Source: Moringa oleifera
Taxonomy: Eukaryota > Streptophyta > Magnoliopsida > Brassicales > Moringaceae
DNA length: 64,000 nt
Assembly (NCBI GenBank): GCA_021397835.1
Contig: JAJFZO010000771.1
Span: forward strand, 1 to 64,000
Reading direction: 5' to 3'
Shown: positions 1 to 12,400 of the stretch, in pieces
Numbering within the stretch: the stretch's first letter is position 1
Layout of the letters: each line of letters opens with the position of its first letter
Translations under genes and position numbers: made by a program
The notes under the pieces: generated by a model
What the model was told of the DNA's origin: nothing
What the model saw: the letters and a program-made list of their open reading frames with translations, nothing else
The model's database searches: none

Positions 1-2285
1 CCCATATTCTTTTGTTATGTTGATGGTACGGCTCTTTCTGGTAGTGCTGGTCATCAACCAAGTAAGCCCTTTAGGTTTTCTTTTTTTACTTATTCTTATC
101 CTTTATATAGTTATATCATTCTTTTTTTTTAAGTATTTTTTATTTTCAATTTATTTTTATTTTTATTTTTTATTATTTTTTGATTTGATTACATTTCATT
201 TTTTCTTATTTTTATTTCATTTGGCTTTCATTGATATATATTTTATCATTTTTAAGTTTTATTTTTTATTTTTTACTTTTTTCTAACAAAATCTATTTTC
301 TTGCTTTGGAAATATTTTTGTTTCTTTACTATTATCTTTTTTATATATGTATTATCTTGATTATGCCAGATTTTTTTAAATATTTTTCTATTTTTTATGT
401 TACTTGGAGTTTTAAATTTTTTTATATTTTAGGTACTTTTAGTTTCTTTCTCCTATTTTTTAGTAACATTATTTTTCTTGTCTTGTTTTTAGTTTATTTG
501 GTTTTTTTAACCTTTTTATATTCTTTTATTTTTCAAACAAAATTTAAAATTTTTTATATTTTTGTATTTTATTTTTTAAATTTTTTATTCTTTTCTTTTG
601 TGTTTTATTTTTTTATTTTTAAAATATTTTTATTTTTTCGTTTATTTTAGATTTTTTAATAAAGAAAGTTAGATAATATCTTTATGAATACTAAAAAAAC
701 ATTTTTATGTTATTTTTTTCTAGTCTCTATGATTCTAGAAAATTGTATCATTTTAAGTTACAAAATTATATAAAGTGATATTACCTTTCTTTGGTTTTTC
801 AATAATATAAAATACAAGTTCTAAATATATAAGTGATTTTCGTTATTATTATTTTTGACTACTTTAATTCAACAAAATAAAAAATATTATATCTCACTAA
901 TTTTGTTAGTTTATTAGGTTTTTAGCTTTTTTTTACTTTTTATTTTTTATTCATTTGATTTTTTGAATTTGATTTTATTTTTTACATTATTTATTTATTT
1001 ATTTTGGATTTTTTTTTATTTTTGTTGTATTTTTTTACTATTTCATTTATTGTGTTTTTATTTCATTTTTCTTTAAACGATCGATGCAAATAAAAAATTA
1101 TTTTAAATTTTTTTCAATAGAATATTTTACAATTCTACAATTGTTTTGAATTATTTTTAAATTAGTTTTTTTTTTTGTCTTTTTTAATATTTTTAATTTT
1201 CTAATATTTTTTTCAATTATATTTTATTTCTTTGAATTTTTTTGGATTTTCTTTTATTTTTTTCATTTTTATTTTTTTGATTTTTTTCTATTTGTATGAT
1301 TTTTCTTGATATATTTTTTATGTTTTATTTTCTTTTTTAAATAAAAATCTATTTCTTGCTTTGCAAAGACTTTTGTTTCTTTATTATTATGCTATATATA
1401 TATTGTCTTGATTTTTTGTGCTTTTAAATTTTTTTTACATTTATTTTTTTATTTTGTTGGGTATTTTTAGATTTTCTTTTATTAATTTTCTTTTAGTAAC
1501 TTTATTTTTTTAGATTTTTTTATTTGAGTTTTTAGATATTTTTTATTTGTTCTTTTTGAAAAAAAGCTATATGTTTTGCTTTTTCGTATTTTTGTTCTTT
1601 TTATTTTGTATTTTTTGATTTTTTTAATTTTGATTTTTTTTCTTTTTTTAATTTTTTATGAGCAAAAATTTGGAGAATATATTTATGGTTGCTAGTAGAA
1701 TAATTTGATGTTATTTTTTCTCATCTCTTTCTCTTGCCTTTAAAGAAATGTCTCATTTTAAATTACAAATTTATCTCAAGTGATCTTACCTTTTTTTTAA
1801 TTTCTCAATAATAAAAAATATAAATTCCAATACGTAAATGATTTTTTATATTGCTATCTTTGACTATTTTAATTTAGCGAAATAAAAAATATTAGGTCAC
1901 ACCAACCTATTGTAATTTTATTAGTTTATTTGGCTTTTAGGTTTTTGTTATTTTTCATTTTTATTCATTTAATTTTTTAATTTTATTTAATTTTTACATA
2001 ATTTTATTAATTTATTTTGGATTTTTTGTTGTATTTTTTCTTTTACTATTTGATTTATTGTATTTTTAATTCATTTTTTAAAAGTTCAATTCAAATCAAA
2101 ATTATTTTTTTAAACATTTTCCATATTATATTTTTTGATTCTTGAATTATTTTAAATTAGTCTTAATTTTTTTTCTTTTTTTAATTTTTCTAATCTTCTA
2201 TTTTTTTTTAATTTTCTTTGAATTTTTTGGATGTTATTACATTTGATTTTTTTATTTTTATTTCATTTGATTTTTCTTGAATTAT
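1..2285. repeat. T-rich ~1 kb tandem repeat, two diverged copies
   Basis: Strongly T-rich on the + strand, with homopolymer T runs broken by short landmarks. The landmarks recur about 1 kb apart: CTATTTTCTTGCTTTGGAAA near 291 pairs with CTATTTCTTGCTTTGCAAAG near 1350, and the TTTGACTACTTTAATTCAAC block near 855 pairs with a close match near 1858. The same family reappears at 8046-9420 and 24930-25830. Long Phe/Leu/Ile reading frames here come from the base composition and I do not regard them as genes. I did not recognise a transposon class and saw no terminal repeats. Confidence 0.75.
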
Positions 2286-2396
2286 TTTAAATTAGCCATA
2301 CATCTCTTATTTTCTAACTCATTCAACCCCAAAGCCACTGATAATTATGGATCCGATCAATAAAATGAGTTTTGTTGATGAAATAATACAATTGAA

Positions 2397-2890
2397 TTGG
2401 AAAACCATGTAGGCCCGGATTGGGCCTAGAGGAAGCGAAATCAAAGCCTAAAAATCTTTCTATTACTTCACCCATTGGGAGAGAGGCTGAACTGAAAATT
2501 CATGCATGCATGGATTAGGCCAAATTAGGTCTGAAGGAAGAGAAATCAAAGCTAAAAAATCTTTCCATTATTTGGTCTAAAGGAAGAGAGGCTGAACTGG
2601 AAAATCATGTAGGCCTGAATTAGGTCGGATTGAGCTTGAAGGAAGAGAAATCAAACCTTAAAATTCTTTCCACTACTTGACCCAAAGTGAGAGAGGTTGA
2701 ATTGAAAAACTATGTAGGCCTGGATCGAGCTTGGAGGGAGAGAATTTAACTTAAAAATCTTTTTAGTACCTGACCTAAAGGGAAAGAGGCTGAAATGGAA
2801 GACCTGCAAGACCAATCTGGGCTTGGAGGGAAAGAAACCAATGCGAGAGAGAGGTAGCCACTAAGATGCTGGGATGCTAAATTTAAATTT
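2397..2890. repeat. ~100-bp tandem repeat, about 4.5 copies
   Basis: Imperfect copies of a block containing 'catgtaggcctggattgg', 'gaaggaagagaaatcaaag', 'aaaatctttccattacttg' and 'gggagagaggctgaa'. Copies begin near 2401, 2497, 2601, 2706 and 2798, so the period is roughly 92-105 bp. The last copy is degraded. No reading frame is kept across copies, so this looks like a non-coding tandem array. Confidence 0.75.
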
Positions 2891-2999
2891 CCAAAAATCT
2901 CTCAAAAATAGTACTAGGTCCTTCACTCGCACACACTGTTAGAACCAAAAGTGCAATAAATATAGTGTCCCAACGTTTTAACTTTAATTACAGTTACAA

Positions 3000-3410
3000 T
3001 CTCTCCATTGGCATGCTGCACATCTCTTGCTCCCTCTCTCTGTGGCCGCGAGAAAATTGTAGAAAATGAAGAGCCAACGTGCTATCTCCTACAAGGTAAT
3101 TTGACAGTTTGCTATCTTTTTCTCCCTCTCTCTACTTGTGATAAGATTGTAGAAAATGAAGAGTCATCGGCATGTTATCTCCTATAGTTCAATCGAGGTA
3201 AACGTCATTTTCTATTGTTTTAATTTTTCCTCTACTTATTTCTTCTAATTTGACTATTGACGTGCTATCTCTTACTCCCTTTCTCTCTGATCACGAGAAG
3301 ATCGTAGAAAATAAGGAACTAGCGGCTTGCTATTTCCTATAATTCAATGGAACATTGTTTTTTATTGTTTCAATTTTTCCTCTGCTTATTTCTTCTCTTG
3401 TAGTTCCTTG
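3000..3410. repeat. Diverged tandem copies of a CT-rich / GTAGAAAATGAAG block
   Basis: Three related copies, near 3030, 3122 and 3268, each join a 'ctccctctctct' tract to 'gagaaaattgtagaaaatga' and 'tgctatctcctac'. Spacing is uneven (about 92 and 146 bp). A further similarity ('attgtttcaatttttcctct', then 'cttatttcttct') follows the second and third copies. I see no coding potential. Confidence 0.6.
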
Positions 3411-4280
3411 AAAAACATTCAACAAATGGAATGGTAATTTCTTTAAGTCAATGAAATGAGAGATTTCTTTTGAGAAAAATTTGTTCTAATTAGAGTTGAT
3501 TCTTTAACAGATTCTTGTTTGAGTGCATTACAATGATTGTAATAAATGATGCATTGAATTGAGACACTATGATCATCATATATGTAAACTACATAAATAT
3601 TCTTGAATTCATCTTTTAGCCTTCATCTTAGATGTAATTGTTTATCATCAAAATGATCTTGTAGATGATAAAGAATTGCACTCTCGAGAACTATATAGTG
3701 GATATGGGGAAGTTCCATTTTCATTACAAATGCATCATAATATATTTTGATCTAAGAAAGAAAACCTATCGAGTATGGGAATTTTCACCGGATCTCTAAT
3801 CATTAGGTGTGTGTAGGAATCCTTGGTAAAATAGAACGATTGTCTGTGGAAGCTTATAATTTTTGGTAATCTTTCTTGTAATATGTAATCAAACTTGCTT
3901 CTCTGACAACATTATTTCCTTCATTGTGCTTGACAAGTTAATATGCATCCTTAACAGGATTTTAGCCTTGCTACTGTTTTTCATCCCATCTACAATAATA
4001 ACTCTCTTGCCTCATGAGACCTTACATTTTCATGTGATTTTTTTGCAGGTGACCGAGCTGTTAATCATAAGCATAGAGGTTGCCTAGGTTAAAGCTTGCA
4101 CACTTTGTATATTTATTTTGATGAATTTGCAGTTTTATTACTGTTTTAGGCATTACAGTTGGACGGAGGTCTATGATGTTAGTGGTTAATGGTGTTAGTG
4201 GTTATTATCACTAAAGAAAGTCTTATTCTATTGGTTCTATATTATAGTGGTATTAAGAGGGAAGTATGAGCCATTCTTGT
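3411..4280. other. No gene recognised upstream of the TBC pseudogene
   Basis: Ordinary AT-rich DNA. A 74-codon open frame at 3863-4087 has no recognisable motif. It could hold further decayed upstream exons or introns of the TBC gene that follows, but I could not align any of it to the TBC family. Confidence 0.4.
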
Positions 4281-4628
4281 GAGATTTCTAACAACTTTAG
4301 GATTCTCTAGGACACAGAGATCATGTAACATATTGATCGAGATGTGAAGCGCACTCATCCAGACATGCACTTTTTCTTTGCGAAATTCTTATTTGCAAAA
4401 TCTAATTAGGTTTACTTTTTGCTTTTAGTCTGAATATTAAATCATACTTAAGTGATGTGGCTAACTAATGTGTGCCACTCATATTTTAGGAGGCTTTGAA
4501 TAGCATATTGATTGTATTTACAAAGATAAATCCAAGTATCTGACATGTTTAGGAAATTAATGAAATTTTGGCACCTCTTTTCTCTGTATTTAAAAATGAT
4601 CAAAAATGGCCTTAATGAAAAAAACACG
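4281..4628 (+). pseudogene. TBC-domain Rab GTPase-activating protein (TBC1D13-like), two decayed exons
   Basis: Intact relatives stimulate GTP hydrolysis by Rab proteins in membrane traffic. Exon one, about 4281-4409, reads HIDRDVKRTHPDMHFF and then FAKSN before a TAG where the family has Gln, next to a GT donor. Exon two, 4490-4628, starts after TTTTAG and reads EALNSILIVFTKINPSI, then stops, then EINEILAPLFSVFKND, and ends at a GTAAGT donor. The canonical family has the Asn-Pro-Gly-Ile-Arg-Tyr-Val-Gln-Gly-Met-Asn segment here, so the catalytic-region Arg is lost to a TGA. Further stops (TAA for Glu, TAG for Gln) lie in both exons. The following TBC exons are absent: the sequence passes into (TA)n and telomere-like repeats. 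Retained introns show it is not a processed copy. Confidence 0.85.
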
Positions 4629-4715
4629 GTAAGTAATTATTTATCATTGTTTTTGTTATTTTTCTAAATTTGAAATATGTTTCTGTGACTTTTGATGATA
4701 TCTTTGTTGTGTTTA

Positions 4716-4870
4716 AAAAGTATGTATATATATATATATATGTTTACTATATTTATATTTTGGATTTCTGCTTGTCATTATGTTAATATATATATATATA
4801 TATATATATGTTTACTATATTTATATTTTGGATTTCTGCTTGTCATTATGTTAATAGAATAGTCTTTAAA
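4716..4870. repeat. (TA)n microsatellite with a 68-bp duplication
   Basis: The block starting tgtttactatatttatattt is present at 4741 and again at 4809, each preceded by a (TA)n run. Slippage or unequal exchange in the TA tract would explain it. It sits between the truncated TBC pseudogene and the telomere-like tract, so it may mark a breakpoint. Confidence 0.85.
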
Positions 4871-4954
4871 AATGTTTATCTAGGAAAAAAAAGAATAGTC
4901 TTAAACATTTTACAAGTGAAACTTTTTAGATCTAAGGGTTTTTATGTATATCTA

Positions 4955-7900
4955 GGTCTAGAGTCTAGGGTTCAAAGTTTTAAGGTTTAGGGTTTAGGGT
5001 CCAGGGAAGAGGTCTAGGACCTTGGGAACCATGATCTAAGGTCTTTGGTCAATGGACTAGTTTTAGGGTTTAAGTTTAGGGCTAAAAAGGTTTAAGGGTC
5101 TAGGGTTGAGGGTATACAATCTAGGGTTTAAGGTTTAGGGTGTAAGGTCAAGGGTCTAAGGTCTATGGTCTATAATAGTCTATGGTCTAGGGTATAGGTT
5201 CTAGGCTTTAGGTTTTAAGATTCTCAAGTTCTAAGGAAAGGTTTAGAGTTTAGAATTTCAAGTTTTAAGGTAGGGTGTGGGGTCTAGAATCTCAGGTCTA
5301 GGGTTCTAGGGTTTAGGATTTAAGGTCTACTGTCTACGGTCTAAGTTTAGGAATTAGGGTCTAGGATTTACGTTTAGGAAGTCTAGGGCTTAGTGTCAGG
5401 TGTTTTAAGGTCTAGGGTCCAAGATCTAAGACTTAAGGTGTACGGTCTTTGGTCTAAGGTCTAGGGTTTAGGGTTTATGGTTTAAGATTATAGGATCTAA
5501 GATTTTAAGGTCTAAGGTTTTCAACTCTAGGGTCAAGGGTATAGTGTTTTAGGATTTCGGGGTTTTAAGGTTTCAAGGTTTTAGTATCTAGGTATAGGGT
5601 GTAGGGCCTAGAGTTTTGGCCTCAGGATTAGCAATTTGAAGGTCTTGAGTTTATGGTTTAGGGTCTAAGATCTGTGTTAAAGATGTAAAGCTTTAGGGTT
5701 CGATCTACGGTTTTGAGTTAGGGTTTAGATTTTAGGTTTTACTATTTTATGGTTTTAAGGTCTTGGAATTGGAGTTTAAGGTCTAGGGTCTAAAGTGTAA
5801 GGTTTAGGGTTTAGTAGTTTAGGGTTTAATGCTAGGGTACAGGGTACAGGCATTATCTGGGTATACGGTATAGGGTACAATTTCGAGTCTAAGGTGTGAG
5901 GTTTGGGGTCAATAATCTAAGGCCTTTGGTTTAAGATCTAAGGTTCAAGATCTAGGGTTTAGGTTTTAGGGTTTTAGGTGTAGGGTCTAAGGTTTAAGAT
6001 TATGGTATCTTGGGTCTAACATTTCAAATTTAGTGTTAGGGTTTAGGGTTTTAAGATCTAAACTTTAGAAACAATGATCTAGGGTTTAAGGTCTAGGGTT
6101 TAGGATATAGGATATATGGTTCAAGGCCTAGGGTTTAAGCTCTAAGATATACGGTTTAAGGTCTAGGTCTAGAGTTTAAGGTTTAGGGTATAGAGTATTA
6201 GAATTTAGGGTCTAGGGTCTTTGGTCTTAGGTTTAAGGGTCTAAGGTCTAGATCCTAGGGTCTAAGGTCTAGATCCTAAGGTCTAAGATCCAGGGTTTAA
6301 GGTCTAATGGGTTTTAATGTTTATAGATTTTAAGATTTAGGATATAAGGTCTAGATTTTAGGGTTTACGGTCTAACATATAGGAGTTTAGGCTTTAGTGT
6401 CTAAGGTTAAAGGGTCTAGGGTTTAAGGTCTAAGGTTTTAGGGTCTAGGGTTTTAAGGTTTCTACATTTTAAGTTCTAAGGTATAGTATTTCATGGTTTT
6501 AGGGTCAAGCATCTAGGTTTTAAAGTTTAGAATCTGGGATCTAGTATCTCGAGTTTAGGATTGTAAGATCTAGGGTTAGGGCCTAAGGACTAAGTAGGGT
6601 CTAAGATCCAAGATTAGGGTCTAGGGTCTCTGATCTAGGATCTCAGGTCTAAGGTTTAGAAGTCTAAGTGTCTGGTGTTTATGGTATAAGGTTTTAAGGT
6701 TTAAAGTCTAGAGTTTTAGGATTTTAAGTCTAGGATCTAAGGTACAAAATGTAGGGTCTAGGGTCTACGATTTATGGTCTGCAATTTAGGGTCTAAGGTC
6801 TACAATTTAGGTTTATGGTCTAAGGTTTAAGATCTAAGGTCTGGGGTTTAGGGTTTAAGATTTAGGGCTTAGGATATTTGGTCTTGATTTTATATCTAAG
6901 GGTTCTAGCGTTGTAGAGTAGGGTTTAAATCAAGGGTGTAAGGTCTAAGGTTTAGGATCTAGAGTCTTGGATCTTGGGAAAAAGATTTTAGGTTTCAAGG
7001 TTTAGGGTTTATGGTGGATTTTGGGGTTGTAGGGTTTTAGGGTAGGGTGTAGAGTATATAGTGTAGTGTCCAAGGTTTACAATCTAGAGTATAAGAGTTT
7101 AAGATCTTGAAGTGTCTAGGTCTAGGGTTCTAGGATCTAGGTTTTTGGAATCAGGGTCTAAGGTCTTGAGTCTACGACCTAAGAATTATGGTTTAGGGTC
7201 CAGGGCTTAAGGTTTAAGGCTATTATTTAGGTTCTAGGGTTTAAGGTCTGTTATCTAAGATCTATGATTTATAATCTTGAGTCTAGGATCCAAGGTCAAG
7301 GGTCTAATGTTTAAGGATTTGTTGTTCAGGTGCTAAGGTTTAAGGTTTATTATCTAAGATATAGGATCTAGGGTCTATGATCTAAGGTCAAGGGTCTAGG
7401 GTATAAGGTTCAAAGGCTAGGGTCTAGGGTCTAAGGTCTAATGTTTAGGGTTCAAGCTTTTAAGGTTTAGGGATCAAGTTTTTAAGGTTTAGGGTTCAGG
7501 GTTTACAGTTTACAGTTTAGGGTCCAAGGTCTAGTGTTTAAAGGGTTTTAAGGTCCAAGGTCTAGTGTTTAAAGGTTTTTAAGGTCCAAGGTCTAGGGTC
7601 TAGATTTCAGGTTTTAAGGTCTAAGATACAAGGTTTAAGGTTTAATGTATAGGGTCAAGGTTCAAAGTCTAAGGTTTAGAGTCCAGGATCTAAGGTCCAA
7701 GGTCTAGGTTTCAAGGGTTTAAGATCTAGGGACTAGGTTTTAGGATTTAAGGTCATAGGTGTAAGGTATAAGGTATAATCTATGAATTAAGGTCTAAGAT
7801 TCTAGGGTTAAGGAATTACGGTATAGGGTTTAAGGTTTAGGGATTAGTATCTGTAATCTTAGGATCTAGTGTCTAGGACATAGGGTCTTATGCCTAAGGT

Positions 7901-8045
7901 TTATAGTATAGTTTTTAAGTTTTAGGGTCTAAGGTCTTGCGTATACTATCTCAGGTCTAAGATTTTGGGTTTGAGCTTTTAAGGTTTGGGTTACTAGGGG
8001 TTTAGGATCTAGACTTTAGGAAATAGGATTTATGGTTCAAGGTCT
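4955..8045 (+). repeat. Degenerate telomere-like (TTTAGGG-related) tract, ~3.1 kb
   Basis: A continuous run of 6-8 bp words related to the plant telomere repeat: GGTTTAGGG, GGTCTAGGG, GGTTTAAGG, GGTCTAAGG, GGTATAGGG and similar. The G-rich strand is always +. Perfect back-to-back TTTAGGG units are rare, for example near 4985-5000 and 5467. TCTAGGG and TTTAAGG/TCTAAGG variants are about as common as the canonical heptamer. Short secondary duplications are visible, such as the 'ggtccaaggtctagtgttta' block near 7530-7575. There is no open frame of note, because TAG and TAA are built into the motif. It is far too degenerate for a functional chromosome end. It looks like an old interstitial telomeric repeat that amplified with variant heptamers. 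Confidence 0.88.
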
Positions 8046-9420
8046 TGAAGTTTTTGAAAAAAAATTATATTTACTTTTTTACTTTATTGAGTATTTTTAT
8101 TTTCTAGTACTTATTTTTTTAGTAACTTTATTTTTTAAAAAAAATTATTTGATTTGATTTTTTAAGTGTTTATTTGCTTTTATTTTTCAACCTTGTTTAT
8201 AATTTTTTATGTTGTTTAATTTTTTAAAATTTTTATCATTTTTGACTACTTTAATTTAACAAGATGACAAATACTAGACCTCACCAAATGGTTGCAATTT
8301 TATAGGTGCATTTGATTTTTACTGTTTTGTTACTTTTTATTTATCAGATTTTTGAATTTTATTTTATTTTTTACACACTTTTATTTTTTTATTTGAAATA
8401 TATTTTTTATTTTTTGTATTTATATTTTTTATTGTTGATTTATTGTATTTTTATTACATTTAAAAAAATATAAATCAAAATTATTTTTTTATTTTTTCTA
8501 TAGAATATTTTATGATTTTTGAATTGTTTAGAAATTATAAATTATTTTACATTAATTTTTCTCATTTTTTATTTTTTATTTTTTAAGTTTTTAAATCTTT
8601 TGTGTGTTTTCCTTTTTTTATTTTTTTTAATGTTTTAGATTTTATTGCATTTTATTTTTTTATTTTAATTGATTTTTTCTTTTCAATGATTTTGTTTGAT
8701 ATTTTTAAAATTTATTATTTTATTTTATTTGCTACTATTTTCTTTTCCAACAAAATATATTTTATTGCTTTACAAAGAGTTTTTGTTCCTTTACTATTGC
8801 TTTTTTTTTTTTTTGGTATTTTGTCTTGATTTTTTTGGATTTCTTTAATCCTTTTTTTATTTTTTCTGTTACTTTGATTTTTAAAATTTTTTTCTTACAT
8901 TTATTTTTTTATTTTATTGGGTGTTTTTAGTTTCTTTCACTTACTTTCTTTACTATCTTTATTTTTCTTTGATTTTTTTTAGTTTATTTGGTTTTTAATT
9001 TTTTTCATTTGCTTTTTTTTCTTTTATTTTTTAATATTTTAATATTTTTTCTTTTGTAAAAATATTTTAATGATTTTTTTATTTTATTACTTTTGATTTT
9101 GTTCTATTTTTTATTTTGTTTAGTTTTTTAAGTTTTTTATTATTTTATATATTTTAATTATTTTTTATTTTTATATTTTAATTTAGTAAAATTACAAATA
9201 TTAGACCTTATCAAGTGGTTACAATTTTTGTCAGTTTATTTGATTTTTATCTTTTTTTACTACATTTTTTTATAAAATTTTTGAATTTTATTTTATTTTC
9301 ATATATTTTTATTTATTTATTTTAAATACTTTTATATTTTATTATATTTTTATTTTTTTAACAGTTTGATTTTTTTTTATTACATATTTTTTCAAAAAGT
9401 TATCACAAAATTATAATCGA
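8046..9420. repeat. T-rich repeat family, continued beyond the telomere-like tract
   Basis: Same family as 1-2285: the 'ttttgactactttaattta' landmark near 8247 is matched near 9170, and the 'aaaatatattttattgcttt' landmark lies near 8750. The spacing of about 930 bp is close to the unit size on the left side. The T-rich family therefore flanks the block holding the TBC pseudogene and the telomere-like tract. Confidence 0.7.
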
Positions 9421-12400
9421 GTTTTATGGTTTTTAATGACTAATACAAAAATAAAAATTTATAAGTAGCTAAATTGGTTTTATGAATGAAGAATAACCAA
9501 TCTTAAGTTTTGTAATGAGCACAAAGCATAGATTTTACTATGCTCAACAAATAGCTTTTCTGAATCAGATTGAATTCTTCTATTTCATCTACTACTGCTT
9601 TTACATATTTGAAAATTTAGCTATATATACTTAAATCTCGTACCATTTTGGATTGCAAAATAAAACATCTTAAATATTAGGCACAGAAAGACAAACACAT
9701 AAATAGATAGGCTTTCCCTTTCTTTACCTTCTTTCCTTGTAAATTTGGTGCCTTAAGGATAAAATGTAAATGAGGGCTTATTTTCTCTATACCAAAACAA
9801 AAGGTCAAAAACCCCAAAGCCCTAGAATTCTCTTTCAACCTTTTTATTTTGAGAAGAAGAAAGGAGAAAGACTTGGCTAGGAATGGTGACTTTCTCTCTT
9901 TATCTACAGCTAACTTTATGTCTTTTATGATCCTTTAATACAATTCATCACGATTTTCTTTTTTCTTTTTTGGTCCATTTCATTGATGGTTTGTTTGATA
10001 ACAAAACTTAAATGAATGAAATTGAGAAGAATAAAAAGAAAAAAATGATATTGAAGATTGTCAAATGTTCTCTTTAACCAAAGAGAATTTAATGTTTTGT
10101 TCATTAATTGTTCATATTTTTTCTTCTTGTGCTTTTAACTAGCATGCATTTGTGTTTTTTATTTGGTTTAGATTTTGACTCTTTGTTTTTATGTAAATTA
10201 GGTCTCTGTTTGCTTTTACTCACAGTCTTTTTCTTTCTAATTTTTTATAGTTTATTTTTCATAGGAGGAGATTTGTGTTATCTTAGCAAGCACATTGTTT
10301 TATTGCCCAAAAAAAAAAAAAAGGAACCCAAGTGTATTTATCATTTTGCTTGTTTAGACCTCAATGGTATGGAGTTAGGCTTTTATTTTCTTTTTCAAAT
10401 AGATAGCTTTTGCAAGTTGATTAATTTATGATTTTAGCATTCTGAATATTTAAATTTCCATGCTTTAATTTCCAAAGCTTAGATGATGCAAAGAAAATAG
10501 AATTAAGACCTGGTAAAATTGGTATGGATAAATTTGTTTAGATAACGTGAATTTAAAGATAGGAAGCCAATGAAAAAGTTATCTAAAAGTAACCTTGACC
10601 AAAACTACTTGCTTGGATATAATGTAATTCCCACATTATTTTATTTTTCTAACATGTAGATTGTTTAATTCTGGATGATTTTTTTACATAATGTCTGTGG
10701 TTTAATTTTGGATGAATTTTCAAAGTAATGCACCTATTTATAGTTTAAGCATTCAGTCTCTTAATTTATTTGATCTTTTGTGGAACTTAAATGTTGATAA
10801 ATGCATGTTCCTTCTCTGGTTGCTTTTTTTTTTTTTTCCTTTTCTTATTTATCTCTGTTCTATTGGTACTTCGATTGTAAAAAGGCTTGGAATGATCATA
10901 GGCTTTGTTGTTATTTTGGAATGAAGAGCAGTTGGATCCAAAAATTCTTAATGCTTTTGTGTATTAAGACTTAAAAGCATGTTTGTCTTAATGAATTATG
11001 TCAACGAGGATGCTTGTTCTAGCTTCGTGGATGATGTTCAATGTTGGATGGACATAACAAATGCTTGTTCATGATGTCCTCCAGTTCTGGTCATCGTAAG
11101 AGAAGTCGTAAGGCTATTGATAATGCAATTCTTGATGCAATGCTAGAAACAGTAACTGCTTAAAAAATGAGGGTAATTGTAATTATGAAGAATGCAGACA
11201 GGTTTTCTATAATGAAATGTATAAAGGCACTAGATAGGATGTAAAGCATTGATCAAAGAATTTGGATCAAAGAATTCTTAAATTTTCAATTGTAACGACT
11301 TTATTAAGAGTAGTTTTTTATAATTATTGATGTTTAGAATTGATGATAAAAATTATGTATTTTAAAATATATATTTTTAAAAAAATTAAATTAAATTATA
11401 TGATGTGTGTTAATAACAATCAATATCAATGAGAATGTTCGACGAAAGGCTGAACAACTTTCCCCAAATCCACTTATTTTATAAAGTTATAACATTTTCC
11501 CCCACTGTAACATCTTAGAATAAAAATTGACATATGGAATTATTCATATCATGATCTTTTTTGAACCTAAATATCATGGTTAGCATGTAGAAGGTGGCCA
11601 AGTAATGTAGGAGATGTGGGCTCATACTTGATGACTAAATATCAAATTAGTAGGTCTTATTGTAGTAATCTACATATATTTGTGTCTACCATTGTGATTT
11701 GTGCAAACAGAGTAAGAAAATGGATCTCATCTTGTAATGCTTCGCTATAATTAATCCTTTGTTCTTTTGTTCTCATTCAATGTTTGTTCTCATGTTTGAA
11801 TTCTTTTTTTTTTTTTTTTGTTGATTCAAAACCAATGGTGGCCTATTTCATTAGTAGAAGTACCTAATAGTATTAAGAATTTAGTCTTACCAATGGGGAG
11901 ATTGGATGACAAGATTTAACTTTATTGTAGGGAGAGAATTAGAAAGGTATTTAACATTGTATTTCTTTGTATTACTTATTAGTTTCTCAAAAGACATCTG
12001 TTATGTGGCATTTATCACTATTTCTTTTTTTATGATTGTGCTTCTAGGTTGTTCATGCTTATGAGTTAAAAGGGCATACTGGATTTAAAGTTAGGATTTC
12101 TCACACATGTGGTCTCTTAGTCAAGATAAGATGAGCCTAAAGTATAGAAATAATTTTCTAATATTTTTTACTATAATTTGAGAAACAATTAAATCATCTA
12201 GGTTTACTAGTTTGATGCATTTGTAGATTTATTGGTTCATTGCATATTTTCATGAAGGTTTCCAAGCTAATTAATAGAACCAATTGATTGTTTATGCTTG
12301 AAGGCAACATAATAAAAATTAAATATAACATACTAAATAGAATTTCAGAGCAAGTTCTCTATGTTTGGCAGCCTTGAAGTTGTCTTAGATGGTAGGTATG

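Noticed and set aside
17..650. Open frames of 89 and 139 codons at the left edge
   Set aside because: They are almost all Phe, Leu, Ile and Tyr, as expected from T-rich DNA, with no domain and no conserved copy in the matching repeat unit.
4955..8045. Functional telomere or chromosome end
   Set aside because: The heptamers are too degenerate and the tract is followed by more than 55 kb of other DNA.
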